From Hymenobacter sp. 15J16-1T3B (lineage in GTDB: Bacteria > Bacteroidota > Bacteroidia > Cytophagales > Hymenobacteraceae), in contig NZ_JAJFAV010000008.1 of NCBI RefSeq assembly GCF_020711235.1, positions 1 through 64,000 on the forward strand: a stretch of 64,000 bases of DNA, read 5' to 3'. This document shows positions 1 to 7,511 of this stretch, in pieces. Each line of letters starts with the position of its first letter. The first letter of the stretch is position 1. The position numbers and the translations under genes were made by a program. The notes beneath the pieces were generated by a model that had not been told where the DNA came from, made no database searches, and saw only the letters and a program-made list of their open reading frames with translations.

Positions 1-732
1 GTCGGAGCCGGCTTCGGCGGCTTTCTGGGCCGCCTCGGCGGCCGGCGCAGGCGCGGCGGCTGGTTCGGCGGATGCTTTGGGGGCAGCTTCGGCGGCCGGA
101 ACGGCCTCGGCGGGCCGCTCTTGCGCTACGGCCAATTGGGTGGCCGGCGCCGCAGCAGCCTCCGTCGTTACTGCGGGTGCAGCGGCCGGAGGCGCCGCTA
201 CCGGCGCTTCGGCGGTACCGGCGGCCGGCACCGGGCTGGCGGCGGGAGCAGCCGGGCTAGTGGCCGTCACCGGGCTAGTGGCGGGGGCGGCCGTAGCCAC
301 CGGCACTGCCGAAACCGCATTGCCACTCGGTGCTACCGCCGGTGCGGGGTTGGCGACCGGTGCCGCGGGGGCCGGCGCTGCCCCTGCGGGGGCGGCAGCC
401 GTTTGCTCGGGCACGTTGAATTTTTCCCGCCGGCCCTTCTCGTAGATAATCATCCACACGTCCGTCTTGCGCACGTTGTAGAGCGGGCCTTCCAGGAAAT
501 CGAACAACCGGTACTTGATGTGGTCCTCGGTTATTTCGATGACTTTCGCGCTTATTTCCGACTTGTCGTTTTTGATGATGACATCCTGGGCCTGGGCGCC
601 GGAAGCTAACAAAGCCCCGCCAATGACGGCCGCCACGCGGACCGCGCCCAGCCACCGACGCCACCGCACCGGCACCGAGCCGGCGGCTAGATGCTGACCA
701 GGAAAAACGAGTTGGGTAGAGCGTTGCGACAT
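1..732 (-). CDS. Exported protein with Ala/Pro-rich tail, 3' end cut by window edge
   Basis: Only the first 244 codons are visible; the gene runs off the left edge. It starts at ATG 732 (MSQRSTQLVF) and has a hydrophobic stretch near residues 30-45 ending in SGAQAQ, a likely signal peptide. A compact domain follows (DVIIKNDKSEISAKV, then YRLFDFLEGPLYNVR and DVWMIIYEKGRREKF), a pattern common in Bacteroidota envelope proteins of unknown function. From about residue 105 on, it is almost only Ala, Pro, Val, Thr and Glu, like a TolA-type or cell-wall-spanning linker, so another domain may lie beyond the edge. A good promoter and an operator-like palindrome lie upstream. Function unknown. Confidence 0.8.
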   Translation of the reverse strand, partial: MSQRSTQLVFPGQHLAAGSVPVRWRRWLGAVRVAAVIGGALLASGAQAQDVIIKNDKSEISAKVIEITEDHIKYRLFDFLEGPLYNVRKTDVWMIIYEKGRREKFNVPEQTAAAPAGAAPAPAAPVANPAPAVAPSGNAVSAVPVATAAPATSPVTATSPAAPAASPVPAAGTAEAPVAAPPAAAPAVTTEAAAAPATQLAVAQERPAEAVPAAEAAPKASAEPAAAPAPAAEAAQKAAEAGSD

Positions 733-802
733 AGGTATGTGAGTGCAGTCGGGGGCAAGGCAAAAAGCTGCACCTACACCTGCTGATAATGCAGGGCAAT
801 TC

Positions 803-817
803 TTTGCATAATGCAAA
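803..817. promoter_or_regulatory. Operator-like palindrome TTTGCATAATGCAAA
   Basis: Two perfect 7-nt arms (TTTGCAT and ATGCAAA) flank one central base. The palindrome overlaps the -7 element and predicted start site of the promoter at 814-844, where a repressor would sit. Additional half-sites (ATGCA near 789, TTTTTGCATT near 830) lie on either side. Regulation by a dimeric repressor is inference. Confidence 0.4.
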
Positions 818-844
818 TATAACAAAATGTTTTTGCATTCCCGC
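814..844 (-). promoter_or_regulatory. Bacteroidota-type promoter for the gene starting at 732
   Basis: Reading the minus strand, TATATTTG (814-821) matches the Bacteroidota -7 consensus TAnnTTTG exactly. A TTG lies 22 nt further upstream, inside the usual 17-23 nt spacing. The predicted transcript would start near 807, giving a leader of about 75 nt before ATG 732. Confidence 0.55.
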
Positions 845-1081
845 AATCAGTCTTCCTGTTTCTCAGCTCATTACTCATAACAGCCACGCCCGTTTCACAC
901 CACTTATTAGTGCTGAAATACCAAGCTGGCACACTCAAAACTGCCATTTCGCTGTTCCCTCACATGAAAATGCTATAGACAATAATGGTTAAATGCAGCT
1001 AGACTTGCATCGCCGATTGACGCTGCGGATTGCGCAGTTGCCTCGGCGTTTTGCTTCGCTTCTTCCCATCAACCCCTTGCT

Positions 1082-2641
1082 ATGAAAACCAACCAAGTAG
1101 CCATCATCGGTGGCGGCCCGGCCGGTATTGCCGCCGCCAAATCCCTGCTGGAAGACGGCCTGACGCCCGTCATCATCGAACAAAGCGGCGCCCTCGGCGG
1201 GCAATGGAACGTGGGGGCAGCCCACAGCGGGCAGTGGCCGGGCATGCACGCCAACTCCTGCCACATCAAAATGTCCTTCTCGGACTACGACTACCCCACC
1301 GGCACGCAGATGTTTCCGACCAACGCGGAGGTGCTGGCCTACCTGCACGACTACGCCCACCACTTCGGTGTCGATGCCCACGTGCGCTTTCACACCCGCG
1401 TCGAGTTGATTGCCCGCGGCCCGGAAAACCAGTACGTGGTCTGGACGGTCAACAAAGACGGCGAGCGGCGCACCGAGCTGTTCGAGCGCGTTATCGTCGC
1501 CTCGGGCCGTTACAACAAGCCCAGCTACCCCGACACGCCCGGCCTCGACCACTTCCACGGGCGCGTTATCCACTCGATGGAGTACCGCGGGCGCGAGCAG
1601 TTCCGCGGGCAGCGGGTGCTGGTAGTCGGCAACAGCATCAGCGGGCTGGAAATTGCCAGCGACCTAGCCCAGGACGCGTCAATTACGGTCATTTCCTCGG
1701 CCCGCAAGCCGCGCTACATTGCCCGCAAAATCATGCACGGCCTGCCCACCGACCAGCTGGCCTTCACCCGTTTCGGGGCGTACATCAACCAGGCCCTGCC
1801 GCCCGCCGAGGCCGCCGAAGGCCTGAAGCAGCTCATCCTGAGCGCCGTGGGCAACCCCGCCGACTTTGGCGGGCTGCGCCCGGCCGACAGCCTGATGGAA
1901 GCCGGCGTGTCGCAGTGCCAGGATTACCTCGACCACGTGCAGAGCGGCCGCATCCGGGCCGTGACGGGCGTGCAGGCCTACGCCCCGGGCCGGGTCGTGC
2001 TCACCGACGGCGAAGTCCTCGAAGCGGACGCCATCATTCTGGCCACCGGCTACGACCTGCACCTGCCCTTCCTGCACGAAGACTTGCGCCGGGCCGTCAA
2101 CGCCGACCGCCAGCACCTGGAGCTGCACCACTTCACCTTCCACCCCGCCCTGCCCAACTTTGCGTTTATGGGCCTCTACGAGCAAATCGGGTCTTATTTT
2201 GTCACGGCCGAGCTGCAGGCTCGCTGGATAGCGGCCTGCTGGAGCGGCGCCCGCCCCGCTCCCACCGCCGTGGACATGGCCGTGGGCCTGGCCGAAGCGC
2301 GGCAGCAGAAGCAGCGCGGCCACGCCACCTGCCAGCAGGTAGCCGAGCTGATTTCGCACGACCTGGGCGTGGCGCCCAGCATCGAGCGGTACCCAGAGCT
2401 GGCCGCGGAGTTGTTCTTTGGCCTGCTGGCCCCGGCCCAATTTCGCATGGAAGGCCACGGCCAGCAGCCCGGCGCCCGCGCCCGCTTCGAGCGCAACGTG
2501 CGCCACTTCACCCAAGGCCAGCCCTTGCCGCTGGGCGAGCAGGAGATGGGCGGATTGCTGATGCTGGCCGCCAAGCTGCCGCAGCACCAGCCCCTGCAGC
2601 AACTGGTAAAGCACCTACAGCCGGCCGAAGCGGTGGTGTAA
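1082..2641 (+). CDS. Flavin-containing monooxygenase-like FAD/NAD(P) oxidoreductase
   Basis: 519 aa starting MKTNQVAIIGGGPAG. It has a Rossmann FAD site (GGGPAG, residues 10-15), the fingerprint FxGxxxHxxxY of flavin monooxygenases and Baeyer-Villiger enzymes (FHGRVIHSMEY, 158-168), and a second dinucleotide site for NADPH with the variant GNSISG (183-188). ATGYD near residue 322 is the usual late FAD motif. Members of this family oxygenate N, S or ketone groups; the substrate cannot be read from sequence. No signal peptide, so it is probably cytoplasmic. It stands alone, with no partner gene in the same direction. Confidence 0.85.
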   Translation: MKTNQVAIIGGGPAGIAAAKSLLEDGLTPVIIEQSGALGGQWNVGAAHSGQWPGMHANSCHIKMSFSDYDYPTGTQMFPTNAEVLAYLHDYAHHFGVDAHVRFHTRVELIARGPENQYVVWTVNKDGERRTELFERVIVASGRYNKPSYPDTPGLDHFHGRVIHSMEYRGREQFRGQRVLVVGNSISGLEIASDLAQDASITVISSARKPRYIARKIMHGLPTDQLAFTRFGAYINQALPPAEAAEGLKQLILSAVGNPADFGGLRPADSLMEAGVSQCQDYLDHVQSGRIRAVTGVQAYAPGRVVLTDGEVLEADAIILATGYDLHLPFLHEDLRRAVNADRQHLELHHFTFHPALPNFAFMGLYEQIGSYFVTAELQARWIAACWSGARPAPTAVDMAVGLAEARQQKQRGHATCQQVAELISHDLGVAPSIERYPELAAELFFGLLAPAQFRMEGHGQQPGARARFERNVRHFTQGQPLPLGEQEMGGLLMLAAKLPQHQPLQQLVKHLQPAEAVV

Positions 2642-2739
2642 CCCGCGGAATATTTCTCTAAACCGGCACCGGGCCGGCTGACACTTGCGTCGGCCGGCCC
2701 GGTTTGCTTGGTGGCCCGCTGGGTGGAGTGGACACAAAA

Positions 2740-2768
2740 AAAGAAGCATGCCGGCGGCATGCTTCTTT
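2740..2768 (-). terminator. Terminator of the first cold-shock gene
   Basis: A perfect 13-bp stem (AAAGAAGCATGCC with its complement) with a 3-nt loop. On the minus strand it runs into a T tract (A run at 2736-2742 on the plus strand), 24 nt past the csp stop. It could also stop plus-strand transcripts from the flavoprotein gene. Confidence 0.8.
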
Positions 2769-2792
2769 CACTCTGCGCAGAGTTCGGCGCAG

Positions 2793-2987
2793 TTACGCTA
2801 CGCGGCGCACTTTCACGGCGTTCAGGCCCTTGCGGCCCTGCTCCACCTCGAACTCTACCTTGTCGTTTTCGCGAACTTCGTCGATCAGTCCGGTTACGTG
2901 TACGAACACGTCCTGACCGGTTTCATTGTTTTTGATGAAACCAAACCCTTTGGTCTCATTAAAGAATTTTACGGTTCCCGTAGCCAT
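2793..2987 (-). CDS. Cold-shock protein, CspA family (copy 1)
   Basis: 64 aa, the full length of a single cold-shock domain. RNP1 (KGFGFI, 13-18) and RNP2 (VFVHV, 27-31) are intact. Such proteins bind single-stranded RNA or DNA and act as RNA chaperones in the cytoplasm. It is a monocistronic unit with its own terminator. A 98-nt leader (2988-3085) is shared with the two csp copies at 6436 and 6978, pointing to common post-transcriptional or promoter control. Confidence 0.97.
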   Translation of the reverse strand: MATGTVKFFNETKGFGFIKNNETGQDVFVHVTGLIDEVRENDKVEFEVEQGRKGLNAVKVRRVA

Positions 2988-3085
2988 GATGCATTAGGAA
3001 AGTGATGAAAATAAAGCAACTGGCAACGGCATTCTACTATCAATTCTGCAAGCGAATAAACGGTAGCAATGCGAGGCAACTTGCC
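2988..3085 (-). promoter_or_regulatory. Conserved csp leader element (copy 1)
   Basis: 98 nt directly upstream of the csp ATG. Four blocks occur in the same order and nearly the same spacing in all three csp leaders (minus strand): GGCAAGTTGCCTCG, then ATTCGCTTGCAGA, then CCGTTG(C/T)CAGTTGC, then TTCCTAA(T/A)GCATC next to the start codon. Sequence between blocks varies, which suggests selection on the blocks. Confidence 0.75.
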
Positions 3086-3095
3086 TTGAACGGAA

Positions 3096-3104
3096 GTAAA
3101 CGTA
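3096..3104 (-). promoter_or_regulatory. Possible -7 element of csp copy 1
   Basis: TACGTTTAC on the minus strand resembles the Bacteroidota TAnnTTTG box except for the last base. It lies 10 nt before the conserved leader block GGCAAGTTGCC; csp copy 2 has TATGTTTAC at the equivalent place with 9 nt spacing. No clear -33 TTG was found, so the call is weak. Confidence 0.35.
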
Positions 3105-3420
3105 CATCTTTTTTCTGATTGTTGCAGCCACCGTTAAGTTGATTTGCGGCGAACCAGGGCAGTTATTTCAGACGCGAGGGCAAACTCAAGCCTGTTAGGC
3201 CGCATGTTTTTTCACCGGTTCGTGCCGCCAAAACCAGCTGCGGTTGTGGTATGGCCGCGGTCCGAGCACCTGCCGCTGCCTTGGCGGTACCTCGTCCGCA
3301 CTCCCCCCCGTTCGGTGCGCAGAGCGAAGCCACGGGCCGGCCCTATTGCCTCAGCTCCGCCGCCGGCCGCAGCTACTCACGGCACTCGTAGCGGATGCCG
3401 TGGGACGGGGCGCCACCCGA
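3105..3420. other. Intergenic, nothing recognised
   Basis: About 315 bases between the csp promoter area and the end of the DUF1624 gene, both on the minus strand. No convincing gene, terminator or repeat was found. Open frames here are GC-driven antisense frames. Confidence 0.5.
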
Positions 3421-4614
3421 TTACACGTACGACAGCCACCAGTACCGGTGCCGCCGCTTGTAGCCTTCGTACCAGCGGCAGGGCCAATAAAGCAACAGCA
3501 CCACCGCCAGCCACACTGCGTAAGCCCGCAGCAGGTCGGGGTGGTAAGCAGCTGGCCACTGAGGCGAGGGCGTGAACGAAAGGTTGACGGCTTGGCCGAA
3601 AGCCAAGCGCGTCCACAGCCATGCCCCGCCGCTGATCAGCAGCAGGTGCGGCAGGTAGTAGAAAAACGGCACCCGCCCGAAGGTGCGCAACCAGCGTACG
3701 GGGCGGATGGTCAGGTTTTCGGCCAGGCTCAGCAGCCACAGCGCCACGCCCAGCGTGAGGCAATCAAACAGCAACGACGGCGGGTATTTGCTCACGTTCA
3801 GAAACGAGAGGACCGTGAACCACGCCCCGCGGGTCTGTGCGCTCCAGGGCGCCGGGTCGCCGTACCAGTTGGTGGCCCGCAGCACCCCGAACAGCACCAG
3901 CAACAGGGTACCGGCCAAGCGCAGCCGTTGGGTGCGGGCGGGCAGCGGCAGCCCAAACCAGGGCCCGATCAGGTAGCCCGCCAGCATCACGCCCAGCCAC
4001 GGCCCGATGGAATAGGCCACCAAAAACGGCGGCAAGGGCGGCAGCGACAACACAAACGGGCTGTTGTGCAGCAGGGCCGGCAAGGCATTGGCGGCCGTGA
4101 CGGGCTGAATCACCGGCAGCGCATCGTGGCCGAGCAGAATGAGGCCGGCCAGCCCAATCAGGACCGGGCGCGGTAGCCACAGCAGCCCGGCCAGCAGCAC
4201 CATGCCCCAGCCAATGGCCCAAATGACCTGCAGCAAGATCAGGCCGTAGCCCCAGTTGAGCACCGGCGCAATGAGCAGCAGTTCGGCGGCCACCAGCCAC
4301 AGGCCACGGGTGAGCAGAAACCGGCTGGTGGCCCCGCGACTCCCGCGCCGCTGCTGCGCCAGCCAGATGCTCGCCCCCGACAAAAACACGAAAGTGGGGG
4401 CACAGAAGTGGGTAATCCAGCGGGTGAAAAACAGTAGCGTGGTGGCCTGGGTCACGTCCTCGGGGCGGAAGGTCGTGGGGCTGAAATAGTCGCGCACGTG
4501 GTCCAGGGCCATGATGACCATGACCAGCCCGCGCACCACATCGATGGCTTGCACGCGGACGGGCGCCGGCACCGGCGGGGCGGAGTGCGGGGCAGCGAGG
4601 AAAGGTGGTTGCAT
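3421..4614 (-). CDS. DUF1624 / heparan-alpha-glucosaminide acetyltransferase-like membrane protein
   Basis: 397 aa, about ten predicted transmembrane segments. The N-terminus holds the family signature (AIDVVRGLVMVIMALDHVR, residues 23-41, then DYF), characteristic of DUF1624, whose eukaryotic relative HGSNAT transfers acetyl groups across a membrane to glucosamine. The His in ALDHVR is a good candidate for the acyl-carrying residue by analogy. In bacteria the family is thought to acylate cell-surface glycans; the substrate here is unknown. It lies 30 nt downstream of the GrpB gene on the same strand and may be co-transcribed. Confidence 0.85.
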   Translation of the reverse strand: MQPPFLAAPHSAPPVPAPVRVQAIDVVRGLVMVIMALDHVRDYFSPTTFRPEDVTQATTLLFFTRWITHFCAPTFVFLSGASIWLAQQRRGSRGATSRFLLTRGLWLVAAELLLIAPVLNWGYGLILLQVIWAIGWGMVLLAGLLWLPRPVLIGLAGLILLGHDALPVIQPVTAANALPALLHNSPFVLSLPPLPPFLVAYSIGPWLGVMLAGYLIGPWFGLPLPARTQRLRLAGTLLLVLFGVLRATNWYGDPAPWSAQTRGAWFTVLSFLNVSKYPPSLLFDCLTLGVALWLLSLAENLTIRPVRWLRTFGRVPFFYYLPHLLLISGGAWLWTRLAFGQAVNLSFTPSPQWPAAYHPDLLRAYAVWLAVVLLLYWPCRWYEGYKRRHRYWWLSYV

Positions 4615-4644
4615 ACGGAGCGCCCCGCCGAAAACCGGGGCCGC

Positions 4645-5280
4645 TCAAGTTAGCCGCCGCAATTGGTATTTCCCGGGGCCCGCTATCTGCCGGGCTTCGG
4701 CCGGCTGCTGCCCCCCCGTCAGGGCGGCCCAGTGCGTGGCGGCTTGGTAAATTAGGTGGAATACCGGCTCCTTCAGGTACAGGTAGCCCTCGATGCTGGT
4801 CGGAAACAGCGCGGCCGCGCGCTGCTTAAGCAGCGCGTACTCGTCCCGGGCGGCCGGTTCGGCGCGCAGGTAGTCGCGAAACAGCAGGGCAAAGCGGGCG
4901 TTGAAGCGGCCGGCCTCGCGCACGTGCAGGTGCAGGCGCCGCTCGCCCGCCGGTTCGCGCAGGTAGAGCTTGCGCAGTTCGGGCGAGGCGGCGGGCAGGT
5001 CGTGAAATTGGTCGTACTGCCACTCGCGCCCCTGCCGAAACCCCGCCTGCCACAGCGGCTGCAGCAGCCCCGCCGCGTCGAGGTCGGGCACGGTCAGCTG
5101 CACGTCGATGACGTCCTTGGCGCAGAGCCCGGGCACGGCCGTGGAGCCGATGTGCTCGATGCGGGCGCCCGCGGATGCAGCCCAGGCTTGTAGGCGAGCG
5201 GCTACAGCGGCGTATTCGGCGGTCCAGCGCGCTTGGTACGGCAGCAAAACAACCGGGCGGGACGGAGCAAATTCGGGCAT
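4645..5280 (-). CDS. GrpB family protein (UPF0157, nucleotidyltransferase fold)
   Basis: 211 aa from ATG 5280 (MPEFAPSRPVVLLPYQ); a start 30 bases upstream is possible but adds a non-conserved stretch. Family motifs are clear: PYQARW, RIEHIGSTAVPGLCAKDVID (residues about 36-55) and LHLHVRE. The GSTAVPG and DVID motifs match the nucleotidyltransferase-like core of GrpB/UPF0157, a family sometimes fused to dephospho-CoA kinase. The biochemical role is not established. Divergent from the NmrA-like gene. Confidence 0.88.
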   Translation of the reverse strand: MPEFAPSRPVVLLPYQARWTAEYAAVAARLQAWAASAGARIEHIGSTAVPGLCAKDVIDVQLTVPDLDAAGLLQPLWQAGFRQGREWQYDQFHDLPAASPELRKLYLREPAGERRLHLHVREAGRFNARFALLFRDYLRAEPAARDEYALLKQRAAALFPTSIEGYLYLKEPVFHLIYQAATHWAALTGGQQPAEARQIAGPGKYQLRRLT

Positions 5281-5417
5281 GGCGGCGAAGGGTCGGCGGC
5301 AAAGATGCACCGGCCGGGCCCGAACCCCGGAACCGGTTCACAACTTTCCCGCCCCCGGGCGGTATTGTAGCCGCTGCCGCCTCCGGCCGCGCGTTGCCGC
5401 CACCCTTCCCTCCCGTT

Positions 5418-6335
5418 ATGGATTCTGCTTCTTTCCTGCCCGCGCCCGTGGTGCTGGCCGGCGCCACCGGCCAGTTGGGCCTGCTCATTGCCCACCACCT
5501 GCGCCGCCTCGGTGCCCCGGTGCGGGCTCTCATTCGCCCCGCCGCCCGCCGCAGCGCCGAGGCCGAGTCTCTGCGCCTGCAAGGCGTGGAGGTGCTCGAA
5601 GTTGATTACCAGGACACCGCGGCGCTGACGGCGGCCTGCCGCGGCGCGGGCTGCGTGGTGTCGGCGCTGTCGGGGCTGCGCGAGGTCATCGTCGAGGCCC
5701 AGACGCGGCTGCTCGACGCGGCCGTGGCGGCCGGCGTGCCGCGCTTCATTCCCTCCGATTTCGCCGCCGACTTCACCCGCCTGCCCGAGGGCTCGAACCG
5801 CAATTTCGACCTGCGCCGGGAGTTTCTGCGCCGCCTCGACCGTGCCCCGATCCGGGCCACCTCCATTCTGAACGGCATGTTCATGGAGTTGCTCAAAGGC
5901 CAGGCCCCGCTCATTCAGCCCGGGCCGCGCCTGATTATCTACTGGGGCGACGCCGACCAGCTCTTGGACTTCACCACCATGCCCGACACGGCCGCCTTCA
6001 CCGCCCGCGCCGCCCTCGACGCCGACGCCCCGCGCTACCTGCGCATTGCCGGCGACGTGCGCAGCATCCGCGGGTTGCAAGCCGCTGCCACCGCCGATAC
6101 CGGCCTCCCCTACCGCCTGTTTCGAGTCGGCGGCCTGGGCCTTCTGGGCGGCCTGATCAAGCTCACGCGCACCCTGGTGCCCGCGCCGAACGAAGTATTC
6201 CCGCCCTGGCAGGGCATGCAGTACCTGCACAACATGCTCACCGGCCAGGCCAAGCTCGCCGCGCCCCTCGACAACGACCGGTACCCCGGCCTGCGGTGGA
6301 CCACGGTGCCCGAGCTGCTCAAGCCTGCGCGCTAG
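5418..6335 (+). CDS. NmrA-like NAD(P)-binding protein
   Basis: 305 aa starting MDSASFLPAPVVLAGATGQLG. The GATGQLG loop (15-21) is the NmrA/isoflavone-reductase version of the Rossmann glycine motif. The middle keeps the family pattern RFIPSDFAADF. An upstream in-frame extension to 5175 overlaps the GrpB gene antisense and is rejected. Members are either reductases of small aromatic compounds or redox-sensing regulators; the sequence does not decide. It is followed by a strong bidirectional terminator. Confidence 0.85.
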   Translation: MDSASFLPAPVVLAGATGQLGLLIAHHLRRLGAPVRALIRPAARRSAEAESLRLQGVEVLEVDYQDTAALTAACRGAGCVVSALSGLREVIVEAQTRLLDAAVAAGVPRFIPSDFAADFTRLPEGSNRNFDLRREFLRRLDRAPIRATSILNGMFMELLKGQAPLIQPGPRLIIYWGDADQLLDFTTMPDTAAFTARAALDADAPRYLRIAGDVRSIRGLQAAATADTGLPYRLFRVGGLGLLGGLIKLTRTLVPAPNEVFPPWQGMQYLHNMLTGQAKLAAPLDNDRYPGLRWTTVPELLKPAR

Positions 6336-6380
6336 GGCCTTGCCGAGCTGGCCCGGGTTGCACCGGCCGCAGCGGGCACA

Positions 6381-6417
6381 AAAAAAGCAGCCCCTCCGAC
6401 GGAGAGGCTGCTTTTTT
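6381..6417. terminator. Bidirectional terminator
   Basis: A 17-bp stem with one mismatch and a GAC loop, bounded by six A on one side and six T on the other. It can end both the plus-strand NmrA-like gene and the minus-strand csp copy 2, which stops 19 bases away. Confidence 0.85.
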
Positions 6418-6435
6418 AAGCGGTAGTCGCAGGGA

Positions 6436-6627
6436 CTAGGCGCGACGCACTTTTACGGCGTTCAGGCCCTTGCGGCCCTGCTCCACTTCAAACTCGACTT
6501 TGTCGTTGTCGCGGATTTCGTCGATGAGGCCGGTTACGTGGACGAATACGTCCTGGCCGGTGGTGGAGTCGTTGATGAAACCAAAGCCTTTGGTTTCATT
6601 GAAGAATTTTACGGTTCCCGTTGCCAT
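6436..6627 (-). CDS. Cold-shock protein, CspA family (copy 2)
   Basis: 63 aa with RNP1 KGFGFI and RNP2 VFVHV; nearly identical to copies 1 and 3 (for example NETKGFGFINDSTTGQ here). Single-stranded nucleic-acid binding RNA chaperone. It is monocistronic, with the shared leader at 6628-6724 and the terminator at 6381-6417. Its start codon region (GGCAACGG) is complementary to two of the conserved leader blocks. Confidence 0.97.
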   Translation of the reverse strand: MATGTVKFFNETKGFGFINDSTTGQDVFVHVTGLIDEIRDNDKVEFEVEQGRKGLNAVKVRRA

Positions 6628-6724
6628 GATGCTTTAGGAAAAAGGTGAAAAACGAGCAACTGACAACGGAACACTACGGTAGTTCGGCAAGCGAATGGGG
6701 GTAGGTAACACGAGGCAACTTGCC
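6628..6724 (-). promoter_or_regulatory. Conserved csp leader element (copy 2)
   Basis: 97 nt carrying all four blocks of the shared csp leader in the same order as copies 1 and 3. Block 1 (GTTGCC) and block 3 (CCGTTG) can each pair with the start-codon region of this mRNA (GGCAAC and CAACGG). This would allow mutually exclusive structures; the pairing is inference. Confidence 0.75.
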
Positions 6725-6733
6725 TTAAACAGT

Positions 6734-6742
6734 GTAAACATA
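6734..6742 (-). promoter_or_regulatory. Possible -7 element of csp copy 2
   Basis: TATGTTTAC on the minus strand, 9 nt before leader block GGCAAGTTGCC. It matches TAnnTTT of the Bacteroidota -7 box and sits where copy 1 has TACGTTTAC. If real, transcription starts close to the first conserved block. Confidence 0.35.
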
Positions 6743-6920
6743 CGCCTTTATTTCCGGCCTTCACAGGTTTCCCCGGTCTTTTCAGGTCGCGTTACGGGGA
6801 GCAAACCGGACTCGGGGTAGGAAAGTTCACCGGCGAAGTGCTTAAAAAGGGGCACCCAGGGGCTGATTCTGGATCCGGGGCCGCGGCAAAACACCGCCGC
6901 TTTACCGGCCCCCACCAGCG

Positions 6921-6951
6921 CAAAAAAGCAGCACCCGGAAAGGATGCTGCT
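6921..6951 (-). terminator. Terminator of csp copy 3
   Basis: Arms AGCAGCACCC and GGATGCTGCT (one mismatch) around a short loop, running into a T tract on the minus strand, about 27 nt past the csp stop. Confidence 0.7.
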
Positions 6952-6977
6952 CTTGCTTCAGACGGCGGTAGCCGAAA

Positions 6978-7169
6978 CTAAGCGCGACGTACGTTGACGG
7001 CATTCAGGCCGCGGCGGCCTTGTTCTACCTCAAACTGTACCGCGTCGTTGTCGCGGATTTCGTCGATGAGGCCGGTTACGTGGACGAATACGTCCTGGCC
7101 GGTGGTGGTGTCATTGATGAAACCAAAGCCTTTGATTTCATTGAAGAATTTTACGGTTCCTGTCGACAT
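6978..7169 (-). CDS. Cold-shock protein, CspA family (copy 3)
   Basis: 63 aa, MSTGTVKFFNEIKGFGFI, with both RNP motifs. It differs from copy 2 mainly at NEIKG for NETKG, DNDAVQF for DNDKVEF and RRGLNAVNVRR for RKGLNAVKVRR, so it is slightly less basic. It lies 350 bases upstream of copy 2 on the same strand and probably arose by tandem duplication including the leader. Confidence 0.97.
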   Translation of the reverse strand: MSTGTVKFFNEIKGFGFINDTTTGQDVFVHVTGLIDEIRDNDAVQFEVEQGRRGLNAVNVRRA

Positions 7170-7266
7170 GCTGCTTTAGGAAAAGAGTGTACAAAAAGCA
7201 ACTGACAACGGAACGCTACTTGGATTCTGCAAGCGAATGGGGGTAGAGGAAACGAGGCAACTTGCC
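7170..7266 (-). promoter_or_regulatory. Conserved csp leader element (copy 3)
   Basis: 97 nt with the same four blocks and the same length as copy 2. The similarity stops just upstream of GGCAAGTTGCC, where this copy has a run of T instead of the TAnGTTTAC box seen in the other two. Confidence 0.75.
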
Positions 7267-7511
7267 AAAAAAAATGTGACTCGCTGCGCGGCGACTGACA
7301 AGCCCGGTTGCGGGAGGGTACGGCGGCTGGCGGCAGGTTACATGGGGTTAACGGGGGACACCTATACTAAGTTCAATTCCAGATAAATTAAAGTAAAATA
7401 TACTTTTTCCTATCCGCCAATAGACAGTTGCTCAGGACCATAACACAACCGGCACCTGCTGCGGCCAGCCAGCGGTAGCAAGTGCCGCAGGCGTTGGCCC
7501 CCGGCGGGCTG
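7267..7511. other. Intergenic, AT-rich patch
   Basis: 245 bases between csp copy 3 and the end of the acetyltransferase gene. It holds an AT-rich patch (7365-7420). A weak hairpin (TGCGGC with GCCGCA, 7459-7490) could be the acetyltransferase terminator but has no T tract. Confidence 0.4.

Larger units (their letters stand above)
733..1081. other. Divergent intergenic region
   Basis: 349 bases between the minus-strand exported protein and the plus-strand flavoprotein. It is clearly AT-richer than the surroundings. It holds the promoter and palindrome listed separately. A 67-codon open frame (789-992) has no recognisable product and is judged non-coding. Confidence 0.6.

Noticed and set aside
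789-992. 67-codon open frame in the AT-rich intergenic region
   Set aside because: No signal peptide, domain or coding-type composition; it overlaps the promoter and palindrome.
1030-2661. 543-codon frame in a second plus-strand frame over the flavoprotein
   Set aside because: Arg/Pro/Ala-rich, no motif; the other frame has the complete FAD and NADPH signature.
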